Assembly: GCA_021783935.1 (NCBI GenBank)
Contig: JAJXTK010000441.1
Coordinates: forward strand, 1-5,647
Length of the DNA stretch: 5,647 nt
Source: Myxococcales bacterium
GTDB lineage: Bacteria > Myxococcota_A > Polyangia > Polyangiales > JADJMO01
Direction: 5' to 3'
In this document: piece by piece, positions 1 through 5,647 of the stretch
How positions within the stretch are numbered: position 1 is the first letter of the stretch
Layout: each line of letters begins with the position of its first letter
Notes under the pieces: model-generated
What the model was told of the DNA's origin: nothing
The model's input: only the letters and a program-made list of their open reading frames with translations
Databases searched by the model: none
Translations under genes and position numbers: made by a program

Positions 1-599
1 CCCCGTTCAACCTCTTCCCCGTCGCCAACGATTACATCCTCACGAAGTGGCAGTCCGAGCGCATCGCGCTGCAATTCGCGGCCGCTGGCCTGCCGCTGGT
101 GGTCGTCAACCCAGCGTTCCCCTTCGGCGAGCGTGACTACGCCCCGACGCCCACCGGGCGCATCGTGCTGGCGCTGCTCCGGCGGGAGGTGCCCGGCGTC
201 GGCGTCGGCGGCTTCAACTGCATCGACGTCGACGACGTCGCGACGGGGCACCTGCTCGCGGAGGAGAAGGGGCGCGTCGGCGAGCGCTACGTCCTCGGCG
301 AGCACAACGTCACGCTCAAGGAGTTCTTCGCGCTGGTGTGCGAGATCGGCGGCGTGAAGGCGCCCAAGCTGCCGCTGCCGCGGCCGCTGTCGGCGGCCAT
401 CGCGCTCGGCATGGAGCTGTGGGCCGACCACGTCTCGCACGAGGAGCCGCCCGCGACGTTTCGATCGATGCGCTACGCGCAGCGGTACGCGTGGTTCGAC
501 TCGACCAAGGCGCGCGCCGAGCTGGGGCTGCCCAGCACGCCGCTCGCGACCTCGATCGAGCGCTCGATTCGCTGGTTTCGCGCGCACGGCATGGTCTGA
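1..599 (+). CDS. hpnA: HpnA-like NAD(P)-dependent sugar epimerase/dehydratase, C-terminal part (5' end outside window)
   Basis: This is the 3' part of an extended short-chain dehydrogenase/reductase; the first full codon is at 3 and TGA ends it at 599, leaving 198 residues of a family usually near 330. The Rossmann NAD-binding Gly motif lies off the left edge. The catalytic YxxxK is visible as DYILTKWQSE (Tyr codon 33-35, Lys codon 45-47). It is followed by VVNPAFPFGERDYAPTPTGR and then FNCIDVDDVATGHLLA, which closely match the 'VNPS.P.G..D..PTPTGR' and 'HVDDVA.GHLLA' signatures of hopanoid-associated sugar epimerases (HpnA), a branch near dihydroflavonol-4-reductases. The end, with ARAELGL followed by a terminal IRWF helix, is also typical. 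The likely role is NAD(P)-dependent modification of a nucleotide-linked sugar or hydroxy-ketone in the cytoplasm. The true substrate is unknown, and no other hopanoid gene is in view. The family call is solid; the symbol is less certain. Confidence 0.85.
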   Translation, partial: PFNLFPVANDYILTKWQSERIALQFAAAGLPLVVVNPAFPFGERDYAPTPTGRIVLALLRREVPGVGVGGFNCIDVDDVATGHLLAEEKGRVGERYVLGEHNVTLKEFFALVCEIGGVKAPKLPLPRPLSAAIALGMELWADHVSHEEPPATFRSMRYAQRYAWFDSTKARAELGLPSTPLATSIERSIRWFRAHGMV

Positions 600-673
600 A
601 TGCGGCGGCGCGCGAACGAGGGTGCTGCACCCGCCTTGACGCTGCCCCCGCGCGTCCGCACGCTGGCGCGACG

Positions 674-1189
674 ATGCTGAAGCGGCTCGTGGTCGGGCTC
701 CTGATAGGGATCGTGGTCGGCGCCGGGCTCGGCTACGGCCTGCTCCAGCTGCTGGGCGACGACCCCATGAGCGGCGCGCTCGGCTACGCGTTTGCCGCGG
801 GCACCGGCGTGCTGGTCGGGCTCGTCGCGGGCAAGCCGATTTGGTCGAAGGGGGCGCTCGTCGAGGCCGGGCTCAAGGCCGTCGTCGGCGCCGCGCTGGC
901 GTGCGGCATCCTGTTCGGCTTGCGGTTCGTGCCGTTCACGCTCCCCGCGATCGCTGGCGCCGGGGCCGCGCCGCTCGGACGACACGCGTTTGGCGCCTTG
1001 ATGGCCGTCGCGACGCTGCTCTCGGTCTTCTACGAGATCGACAACGACGGCGCCGAACCCAAGTCGGGCGGGAAGGCCGCCGGCGCGCCGAAGCGCATCG
1101 CAGCGCCATCGTCCGGAGGGGGCGCGGCCGAGGACCTCGAGGGGCTCGAAGAGCAAGAGAGCGGCGCTAAGGCTCGCCGCGGCCGCTGA
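674..1189 (+). CDS. small four-helix membrane protein with glycine zippers, function unknown
   Basis: A 171-residue protein that I do not recognise as a named family. The reading frame is open far upstream, but ATG 674 is preferred because it directly begins a membrane protein (MLKRLVVGLLIG). No clear Shine-Dalgarno precedes it. Four hydrophobic segments are visible at about residues 5-27, 36-53, 62-83 and 103-121. K3 and R4 before helix 1 and KPIWSK between helices 2 and 3 suggest that both termini face the cytoplasm. Helix 1 has Gly at 8, 12, 16 and 20, and helix 2 at 45, 49 and 53: tandem GxxxG spacing that favours tight helix packing or oligomerisation. The tail (122-171) is hydrophilic and low in complexity, with an acidic EDLEGLEEQE patch and a basic end (KARRGR). 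It lies 74 bp after the epimerase on the same strand and could be co-transcribed. The coding call is supported by high GC at third positions and sensible membrane topology. Confidence 0.75.
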   Translation: MLKRLVVGLLIGIVVGAGLGYGLLQLLGDDPMSGALGYAFAAGTGVLVGLVAGKPIWSKGALVEAGLKAVVGAALACGILFGLRFVPFTLPAIAGAGAAPLGRHAFGALMAVATLLSVFYEIDNDGAEPKSGGKAAGAPKRIAAPSSGGGAAEDLEGLEEQESGAKARRGR

Positions 1190-1267
1190 GCCTGCGCGCT
1201 TCGCGCCGTGCGCCGCGTGCGTCGTCGCCGCTGGTCGCGAGAGCGGCCACGCGAGAGCCGTCAGCGC

Positions 1268-1309
1268 ACAAAAAGACGATCGGTGCCGTCGACTGCCCGG
1301 CACCGATCG
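1268..1309 (-). terminator. intrinsic terminator of the lipoprotein gene (minus strand)
   Basis: A perfect 11-bp stem is formed by 1277-1287 (CGATCGGTGCC) and 1299-1309 (GGCACCGATCG). G1288-C1298 can add a twelfth pair, leaving a 9-nt loop. On the minus strand the stem is followed at once by TCTTTTTGTG (A-run at 1270-1274 on the plus strand), which is the U-tract of a Rho-independent terminator. It lies about 95 bp past the stop of the minus-strand lipoprotein gene. On the plus strand the hairpin is followed by GAGGGAGG, not T, so it should not end transcription from the membrane-protein gene efficiently. Confidence 0.85.
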
Positions 1310-1403
1310 GAGGGAGGAAGATGCGAGTGCCCCAGGAGGGCTCACGCATCCGATGCTCGTCGCCGCGCGGTGGTCTCACGCGCGGCGGCGAGCGGCGCGC
1401 GCC

Positions 1404-2759
1404 TCAGGGCGCCCCGACGTTCCCCCAGCCCATATTGAGGCTGAACATCGTCGGGGTCGTCGGATCCGACGGCGGCGCGCCCGAGAGCACCACGAGCTGG
1501 TGCGAGCCGTCGACGAAGCCCGGCGTCGGGAGCCCGCCGGCCGCGGCGAGCGCGGTGTAGCTGTCGAGCCAACCCGGCTTGCTCGCGTCGTTGCTGCCGA
1601 CCGGCAGCCAGATGGCCGGGCACGTCGCGCCCGGCTGGCAGAAGGTCGCGCCGTGCGGGAGGATGACCCAGTACGACGAGAGCGCGTCGGTGCCGGCCGG
1701 CAGCTGCACGCCCATGCCCGGGTTCGCCGACGTGCCCGCGTCGGCCGCCGGGAGCTTGGCGCCCACGACGTCGCCGAAGCTGACGTTGACCGCGACCGGG
1801 ATCGGGTTGCCCGTGGGCTGGCTCGGCGCGCCGCCCGCATCGCCGCCGTCCGCGCCCGCATCGCCACCGGCGACCGCCTTGGACATCGGCATGAGGAGCA
1901 CGTCGACGCCCTGGAACGTGGGCGGCGTGCCGGCCACGCCGAACGGCGAGGCGTTGAAGAAGTGGAACGTGGTCTTCGGGTTCGTGCCCGCGTCGGACGG
2001 GAAGGTCGCCGCCGAGAGGTCGAGCGTCTTGTAGCCGAGCGTCAGGCCCTTGCCCGAGCACTGGGGCTTGGTCGGATCGGTCACGTCGGCCGCGACGGCG
2101 CAGCCCGCCGCGTACATGAGGGTCGAGGTGCCGGCCAAGACGGTCCCCGGCGGGATGAGAATGTACTTCGTGGGGTCGGCCTTGATTGAAGCGAAGGCCG
2201 TGGAGCACGCTTGGGTCTGCGCCGTGACGTCGGTCTTGGAGGCCGTGGCGAGCGGGTTGGTCGAGCCGATCGGGAAGGCGACGATCTTGAAGCCCTCGAG
2301 CGACTTGAGCTCGCCCGCCGAGATCTGCGCGTTGGGGAAGGTCATCGGGATGACCGCGCCGTACGGGAAGCCGGTGTACTTGCCGCCGTTGGTCGGATCG
2401 GACGCGCTCGGGACGCCGACGAACAGCGCCTGGGCGAGGGTGTAATTCGCGGGGGTGCTGCCCGCGGCGGCGCCGAAGCAGAAGATCTGGTTGCCCGCGT
2501 CGGGCGACGCATGAATGATGGTGATCTTGCGATCCGCCACGACCGCCGCGTCGACCGCGTCGGTGGCGCTGTCGGTGGCGCTGGCGCTGTCGGTGGCGCC
2601 GTCGGTGGCGCTGTCGGTGGGCGTGCCCGTGTCGTCACCGGTGCCGGTGTCGGCCGCAGGAGTGCTGCTGCTGCTCGAGCAGCCCACGAACGCAACACCC
2701 GCGACAACCAGGCCAAGCGCGGTGAGGGACGTGAGACCCCAGCGCATCGAGTTCGTCAT
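1404..2759 (-). CDS. secreted lipoprotein with DUF4397-like repeats, Asp/Thr/Ser-rich linker
   Basis: A 451-residue predicted lipoprotein. ATG 2759 is chosen over the upstream in-frame ATG at 2840 because AAAGGAG sits 9 nt before it and because it begins directly with a signal peptide (basic R6, hydrophobic 9-25). The lipobox is AFVGC, with Cys27 as the lipidation site; Phe at -3 is less usual but acceptable. Residues 28-70 are a Ser/Thr/Asp linker containing SATD repeats. The folded part starts near 78 with KITIIHASPDAGNQIF, which resembles the 'V.HASPDAP' opening of DUF4397 domains. A second similar opening, TTFHFFNASPFGV, is at 264-274, so the protein may hold two such domains. A GGDAGADGGDAGG loop at 298-310 interrupts the second. 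Six further cysteines (94, 185, 220, 234, 374, 380) could form disulfides. The likely location is the outer membrane or cell surface, as a structural or binding protein; no catalytic motif is seen. It is monocistronic, with its own terminator downstream. Confidence 0.88.
   Translation of the reverse strand: MTNSMRWGLTSLTALGLVVAGVAFVGCSSSSSTPAADTGTGDDTGTPTDSATDGATDSASATDSATDAVDAAVVADRKITIIHASPDAGNQIFCFGAAAGSTPANYTLAQALFVGVPSASDPTNGGKYTGFPYGAVIPMTFPNAQISAGELKSLEGFKIVAFPIGSTNPLATASKTDVTAQTQACSTAFASIKADPTKYILIPPGTVLAGTSTLMYAAGCAVAADVTDPTKPQCSGKGLTLGYKTLDLSAATFPSDAGTNPKTTFHFFNASPFGVAGTPPTFQGVDVLLMPMSKAVAGGDAGADGGDAGGAPSQPTGNPIPVAVNVSFGDVVGAKLPAADAGTSANPGMGVQLPAGTDALSSYWVILPHGATFCQPGATCPAIWLPVGSNDASKPGWLDSYTALAAAGGLPTPGFVDGSHQLVVLSGAPPSDPTTPTMFSLNMGWGNVGAP
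2559..2624. repeat. 12-bp minisatellite encoding SATD units in the lipoprotein linker
   Basis: On the plus strand the unit GTCGGTGGCGCT occurs at 2559-2570 and 2571-2582. After a 6-bp half unit (2583-2588) come GTCGGTGGCGCC (2589-2600), another exact copy (2601-2612) and a diverged copy (2613-2624). Read on the minus strand, the units give TPTD SATD GATD SA SATD SATD. All changes keep the frame, so copy-number change would only lengthen or shorten the surface linker. Confidence 0.85.
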
Positions 2760-2768
2760 GTAGTAGGA

Positions 2769-2775
2769 CTCCTTT
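2769..2775 (-). promoter_or_regulatory. Shine-Dalgarno of the lipoprotein gene
   Basis: The minus strand reads AAAGGAG followed by nine bases and ATG (2759-2757). This strong site fixes the start of the lipoprotein and excludes the 27-residue extension from ATG 2840. Just upstream, 2788-2793 and 2798-2803 form a 6-bp GC hairpin with a 4-nt loop in the leader; its role, if any, is unknown. Confidence 0.75.
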
Positions 2776-2863
2776 CGAGAACGACCGCCGCCGGGCTCGG
2801 CGGAAAGCATGCCCGCCCTAGTGGGGTTGAGAACGGTCAAGGCCGCTCTCTACCATGGGCGGT

Positions 2864-2892
2864 ATCGTACGTCGAAGACGGCGCGACCTGAA
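2864..2892 (-). promoter_or_regulatory. weak candidate promoter for the lipoprotein gene
   Basis: On the minus strand, TACGAT (2869-2864, 4 of 6 to the sigma-70 -10 consensus) lies 17 bases after TTCAGG (2892-2887, 3 of 6 to the -35 consensus). This would give a leader of about 95 nt. In GC-rich DNA such matches arise easily by chance, and myxobacteria use many alternative sigma factors, so this is only a candidate. Confidence 0.2.
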
Positions 2893-3091
2893 GGGGGTCT
2901 TGCCTCGTCGGACCGACATCCGCGCAAGGGGGTGGCCACGTCGGTCCCGGCGACTCGCACGCCGTCGAGAAGCGGCCTGCGCAAACGGTGACCGTCAGCA
3001 GACTGTGGTGGATCGCCCGAAAAATCGAGGGATGACGCGGGGGAGGTCCGGTCGGTCTCTGAGAAAGTCTGCAGCCTGCTAGGATGCGCGC

Positions 3092-4939
3092 GTGGCCGTT
3101 CCGCCGGCGCCGTTCCCCTGCCCCTCGTGCGGAGTGCCCCTCCCCGCCGGGGCGCGCTTTTGCAACGTCTGCGGCCACGCGATCGCCGCCCCGGCGAGCC
3201 CCGCGCCTGCGCCGCCAGCGCGCGTGCTGGCGCAGACGATGCTCGGCGGCGTCGGGACGCCCATGGAACCGGCCGCGCCGGGGAAGCGCCCCTTCGCGGG
3301 CACGATGCTCGGCATGCCCGTCCCCAGCGTGACCGCGCCGACTCCGCCGAGCGCCTCGCCGCCCCCCGCGCAGTCGGCCCCTGCGAAGCCGCTGCTCGCG
3401 TCGACGATGGTGGGGGTCGCCCCGTTCTTGCAGCCGCCTCCCCCCGCCGTCCATCCGCCGGCCGTCGGCGCGCAAGGCGCCCCGAGGCCCTTGGCGTCCA
3501 CGGTCGTCGGCCTCGCCCCGCCCGTCTTGCCTGGGCAGCCGACGCAGCGTCGCCAGCAGAACGTGCCCAAGTCGACGATCCTCGGCGTCGCGCTGCCGGG
3601 GATCGCACCCACGCATGCCGCGCCCGCGCCCGTCGCGTTCGCGTCCGCCGACGCGCCCCTGCCGGTCGCGCCCATCGTCGCGCCGGCGTTCGTTCCGCCG
3701 CCCCCCCCGACGGCGCCCGACCTCCCCCCGCGACCGGCGGCGCGTGCCTCGCGGGCGCCTGCCATCGCGCTCGCCGTCGTCGCCGTGCTCGGGCTCGTGG
3801 TGGCGGTCACTCTCGTGCTGCTGTTGAGGCCGAAGGCGCCGCCCGCGATGAGCGGCGAGCTCGCCGGCGAGCCCGCGGCGCCGAAGCTGATCGTCTCGTG
3901 CAGCGCGTGCGGTGCGGGGAGCGAGCTGGAGCTCGGGGGCAAGAAGGCCCAGTTCACCCAGGGCAAGGCGACGGTCGCGATCGATCCGACCGACGCGCGC
4001 GTCGGCAAGCACGACTTCACGGGGACCCTGCGCGTCGGCTCGGGGCGGGCGCAGGCGATCACGCTTCAGGTGCTCGTGCCCTTCTCGGTGCGGCCGTCGC
4101 TCGCGCCGCTCGCGAAGGGGGTGGGTGAGGTCGACGTCGAGCTCGAGCTCGCCGACGAGGTCAGCGCGGTGACCATCGACGGCAAGAAGGTGCCGATCGT
4201 GAATCACCTCGCCCGCGAGGCGGTCGCGATCCCGCCCCCCGAAGGGGAGGCGCGCGCGTTCGAGAAGGTCGTCGCGTACGCGGTCGGCTGGGCCGGCGGC
4301 GAGCGAAAGGGCTCGGTGAAGCTCGTCGTGCCGTACGCGTCGTTGAAGCTCGGGCTCCCCGGGCGCCGCGCCTATGTCGTGGGAGACGCGGAGCTCGACG
4401 TGACCGGGCGCGCGACGCCGAAGGCGACGGTGCGGCTCGGCTCCGGCGCCGACGCGCCCTCCGTGACCGCCGACAAAGACGGCGCGTTCAAGGCGCGCGT
4501 GAAGATCGGCGCGGGCGACGAGAAGCTCGAGCTCCTAGCGTTCGGCGCGCAAGCGGCGCCCCGCTCCATCGCACTGCCGATCACGCACGCCGCGTCGTGG
4601 GCCGAGGTCGAGAAGTCGCTGCGGGCGCAGGCGAAGGGTTCCGCGGCCGCGGTCGCGGCGCCGGCCGAGCACCTCGACCAGGTCGTGGACGTGAAGGCCG
4701 ACGTCGTGACGCTCTTCGAGGAGGACGGTCGCGCCGGATTCCGCGGCGACGTGCACGACAAAGACGCGGCCGATGGCGGGATCGGCGCGCCGGTGCGCGT
4801 GCTGTTGCCGAGCGGCGCCTCGGTGCAGAAGGGGGACGTCGTCGAGGTCCTCGGCGTGCTCACGCGCGCGGTGCCGCTCGTCAAAGAGAAGATCACGCTC
4901 GCCGAGATCGACGTCGTCGTCGTGGCCGCGAAGCGCTGA
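3092..4939 (+). CDS. zinc-ribbon, single-pass membrane protein with repeated T-[MVI]-[LV]-G motifs and beta-rich exported region
   Basis: A 615-residue protein. GTG 3092 is the only usual start after the in-frame stop at 3080-3082; AGGA at 3081-3084 is a modest ribosome site. Domains in order: a zinc ribbon (Cys10, 13, 24, 27; CPSCGVPLPAGARFCNVCG); a Pro/Ala-rich linker (30-222) with five T-[MVI]-[LV]-G motifs at Thr49, 71, 105, 138 and 162; a basic stop-transfer flank (RPAARASR); and one transmembrane helix at about 224-245. This predicts the ribbon and linker inside and the remainder outside. The exported part has a CxxC (270, 273). A segment at about 427-485 looks like a bacterial Ig-like fold ('GRATPKATVRLG' then 'VTADKDGAFKARV'). 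A C-terminal beta segment (527-613), with VVDVKADVV and KGDVVEVLGVL, resembles an OB-fold. The Ig-like and OB calls are inference. A C8 run at 3701-3708 is a possible site of sequencing slip, but the frame holds. No enzyme motif is seen; a sensor, scaffold or kinase substrate is plausible, given the kinase gene 64 bp downstream. Confidence 0.85.
   Translation: MAVPPAPFPCPSCGVPLPAGARFCNVCGHAIAAPASPAPAPPARVLAQTMLGGVGTPMEPAAPGKRPFAGTMLGMPVPSVTAPTPPSASPPPAQSAPAKPLLASTMVGVAPFLQPPPPAVHPPAVGAQGAPRPLASTVVGLAPPVLPGQPTQRRQQNVPKSTILGVALPGIAPTHAAPAPVAFASADAPLPVAPIVAPAFVPPPPPTAPDLPPRPAARASRAPAIALAVVAVLGLVVAVTLVLLLRPKAPPAMSGELAGEPAAPKLIVSCSACGAGSELELGGKKAQFTQGKATVAIDPTDARVGKHDFTGTLRVGSGRAQAITLQVLVPFSVRPSLAPLAKGVGEVDVELELADEVSAVTIDGKKVPIVNHLAREAVAIPPPEGEARAFEKVVAYAVGWAGGERKGSVKLVVPYASLKLGLPGRRAYVVGDAELDVTGRATPKATVRLGSGADAPSVTADKDGAFKARVKIGAGDEKLELLAFGAQAAPRSIALPITHAASWAEVEKSLRAQAKGSAAAVAAPAEHLDQVVDVKADVVTLFEEDGRAGFRGDVHDKDAADGGIGAPVRVLLPSGASVQKGDVVEVLGVLTRAVPLVKEKITLAEIDVVVVAAKR
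3233..3586 (+). repeat. five spaced copies of a T-[MVI]-[LV]-G peptide motif
   Basis: Within the zinc-ribbon protein's linker, QTMLG, GTMLG, STMVG, STVVG and STILG (Thr49, 71, 105, 138, 162) recur every 22-34 residues. Several sit in a longer consensus of L/F-A-x-T-[MV]-[LV]-G-[VLM]-[AP]-P. The DNA between copies is unrelated Pro/Ala coding sequence, so the conservation is at the protein level and not that of a recent tandem duplication. Confidence 0.8.
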
Positions 4940-4978
4940 GCTCGGCTGTTCCACACACTGACGGGGTGCGAGAGCGGA

Positions 4979-5003
4979 GCGCCACGCGCGCATCCAACCT
5001 GGC

Positions 5004-5010
<7 letters not shown>
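4979..5010. repeat. 9-bp inverted repeat overlapping the upstream candidate start of the kinase gene
   Basis: GCGCCACGC (4979-4987) and GCGTGGCGC (5002-5010) are perfect inverted copies around a 14-nt loop. There is no T-run after it, so it is not a standard intrinsic terminator for the zinc-ribbon gene. The right arm contains the GTG at 5004. It may be an mRNA stem that limits kinase translation, an operator, or chance in GC-rich sequence. Confidence 0.45.

Positions 5011-5647
<637 letters not shown>

Larger units (their letters stand above)
2760..3091. other. divergent intergenic region (332 bp)
   Basis: This is the spacer between the start of the minus-strand lipoprotein gene and the start of the plus-strand zinc-ribbon gene, so it should carry promoters in both directions. 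Apart from the Shine-Dalgarno, the leader hairpin and the weak candidate promoter listed separately, I see no repeat, RNA gene or convincing coding region. On the plus strand, TAGGAT at 3080-3085 resembles a -10 box and would place initiation close to the GTG at 3092, that is, a nearly leaderless message; the CTGAGA -35-like box is only 15 bp away, so this is weak. Confidence 0.6.

Noticed and set aside
620..632. GGGTGCTGCACCC palindrome between the epimerase and membrane-protein genes
   Set aside because: Six-bp arms with a single central base cannot form a hairpin and there is no T-run; at most a chance operator-like palindrome.
473..1345. Minus-strand open frame of 290 codons across the epimerase end and membrane-protein gene
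   Set aside because: Translation lacks any recognisable motif and crosses two well-supported plus-strand genes; treated as a GC-rich shadow.
1353..2189. Plus-strand open frame of 278 codons opposite the lipoprotein gene
   Set aside because: Arg/Ala-rich shadow frame; the minus strand has a ribosome site, signal peptide, terminator and domain motifs.
2835..2840. TTGACC on the minus strand as a -35 box for the lipoprotein gene
   Set aside because: Bases 17 nt downstream are GGCGGG and no -10-like sequence lies at 15-19 nt spacing.
2855..3082. Possible small plus-strand gene of 75 codons in the divergent spacer
   Set aside because: Arg-rich translation, no ribosome site before the ATG, no motif; looks like random open GC-rich DNA.
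2837..4207. Long minus-strand open frame (456 codons) opposite the zinc-ribbon gene, and a second one at 3079-4062
   Set aside because: Arg/Gly-rich, low-complexity translations with no domains. Such antisense frames are common opposite GC-rich genes; the plus-strand frame has clear domains and topology.

Overview
The window is strongly GC-rich, with G or C at most third codon positions. It encodes typical myxobacterial protein types: an aspartate/threonine-rich lipoprotein with 'TDSATD' and 'DAGADGG' stretches, a zinc-ribbon protein with a long Pro/Ala linker and one membrane helix, and a Hanks-type Ser/Thr kinase. The best guess is a chromosomal segment or contig of a myxobacterium, perhaps of the Polyangiales. 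This is inferred from protein style only. No rRNA, tRNA, CRISPR, transposase or phage gene was seen.

Layout, left to right. (1) The C-terminal two thirds of an HpnA-like NAD(P)-dependent sugar epimerase (+) enters from the left edge and ends at 599. (2) A small four-helix membrane protein with glycine-zipper helices (+, 674-1189) follows on the same strand. (3) A convergent spacer (1190-1403) holds a strong intrinsic terminator that works for the minus strand. (4) A secreted lipoprotein with DUF4397-like 'HASPDA' and 'NASP' motifs (-, 1404-2759) has a good Shine-Dalgarno and a 12-bp minisatellite encoding SATD units. (5) A 332-bp divergent spacer (2760-3091) holds at most weak promoter-like elements. 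(6) A 615-residue protein (+, 3092-4939) has an N-terminal zinc ribbon, five spaced T-[MVI]-[LV]-G motifs, one transmembrane helix and a beta-rich exported part. (7) A Ser/Thr protein kinase (+, from about 5004) runs off the right edge. Its reading departs from the kinase family right after the catalytic loop, so DFG is missing.

Genes 6 and 7 are co-directional with a 64-bp gap and may be one transcription unit. The Thr motifs of gene 6 are predicted to lie on the cytoplasmic side, where a soluble or membrane-anchored Hanks kinase acts, so a kinase-substrate or kinase-scaffold pair is a reasonable but unproven reading. The rest looks like ordinary housekeeping or accessory content. No complete new system is evident. 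The points most worth checking are the repeated Thr motif, the abrupt break in the kinase at about 5570, and the inverted repeat over the kinase start.
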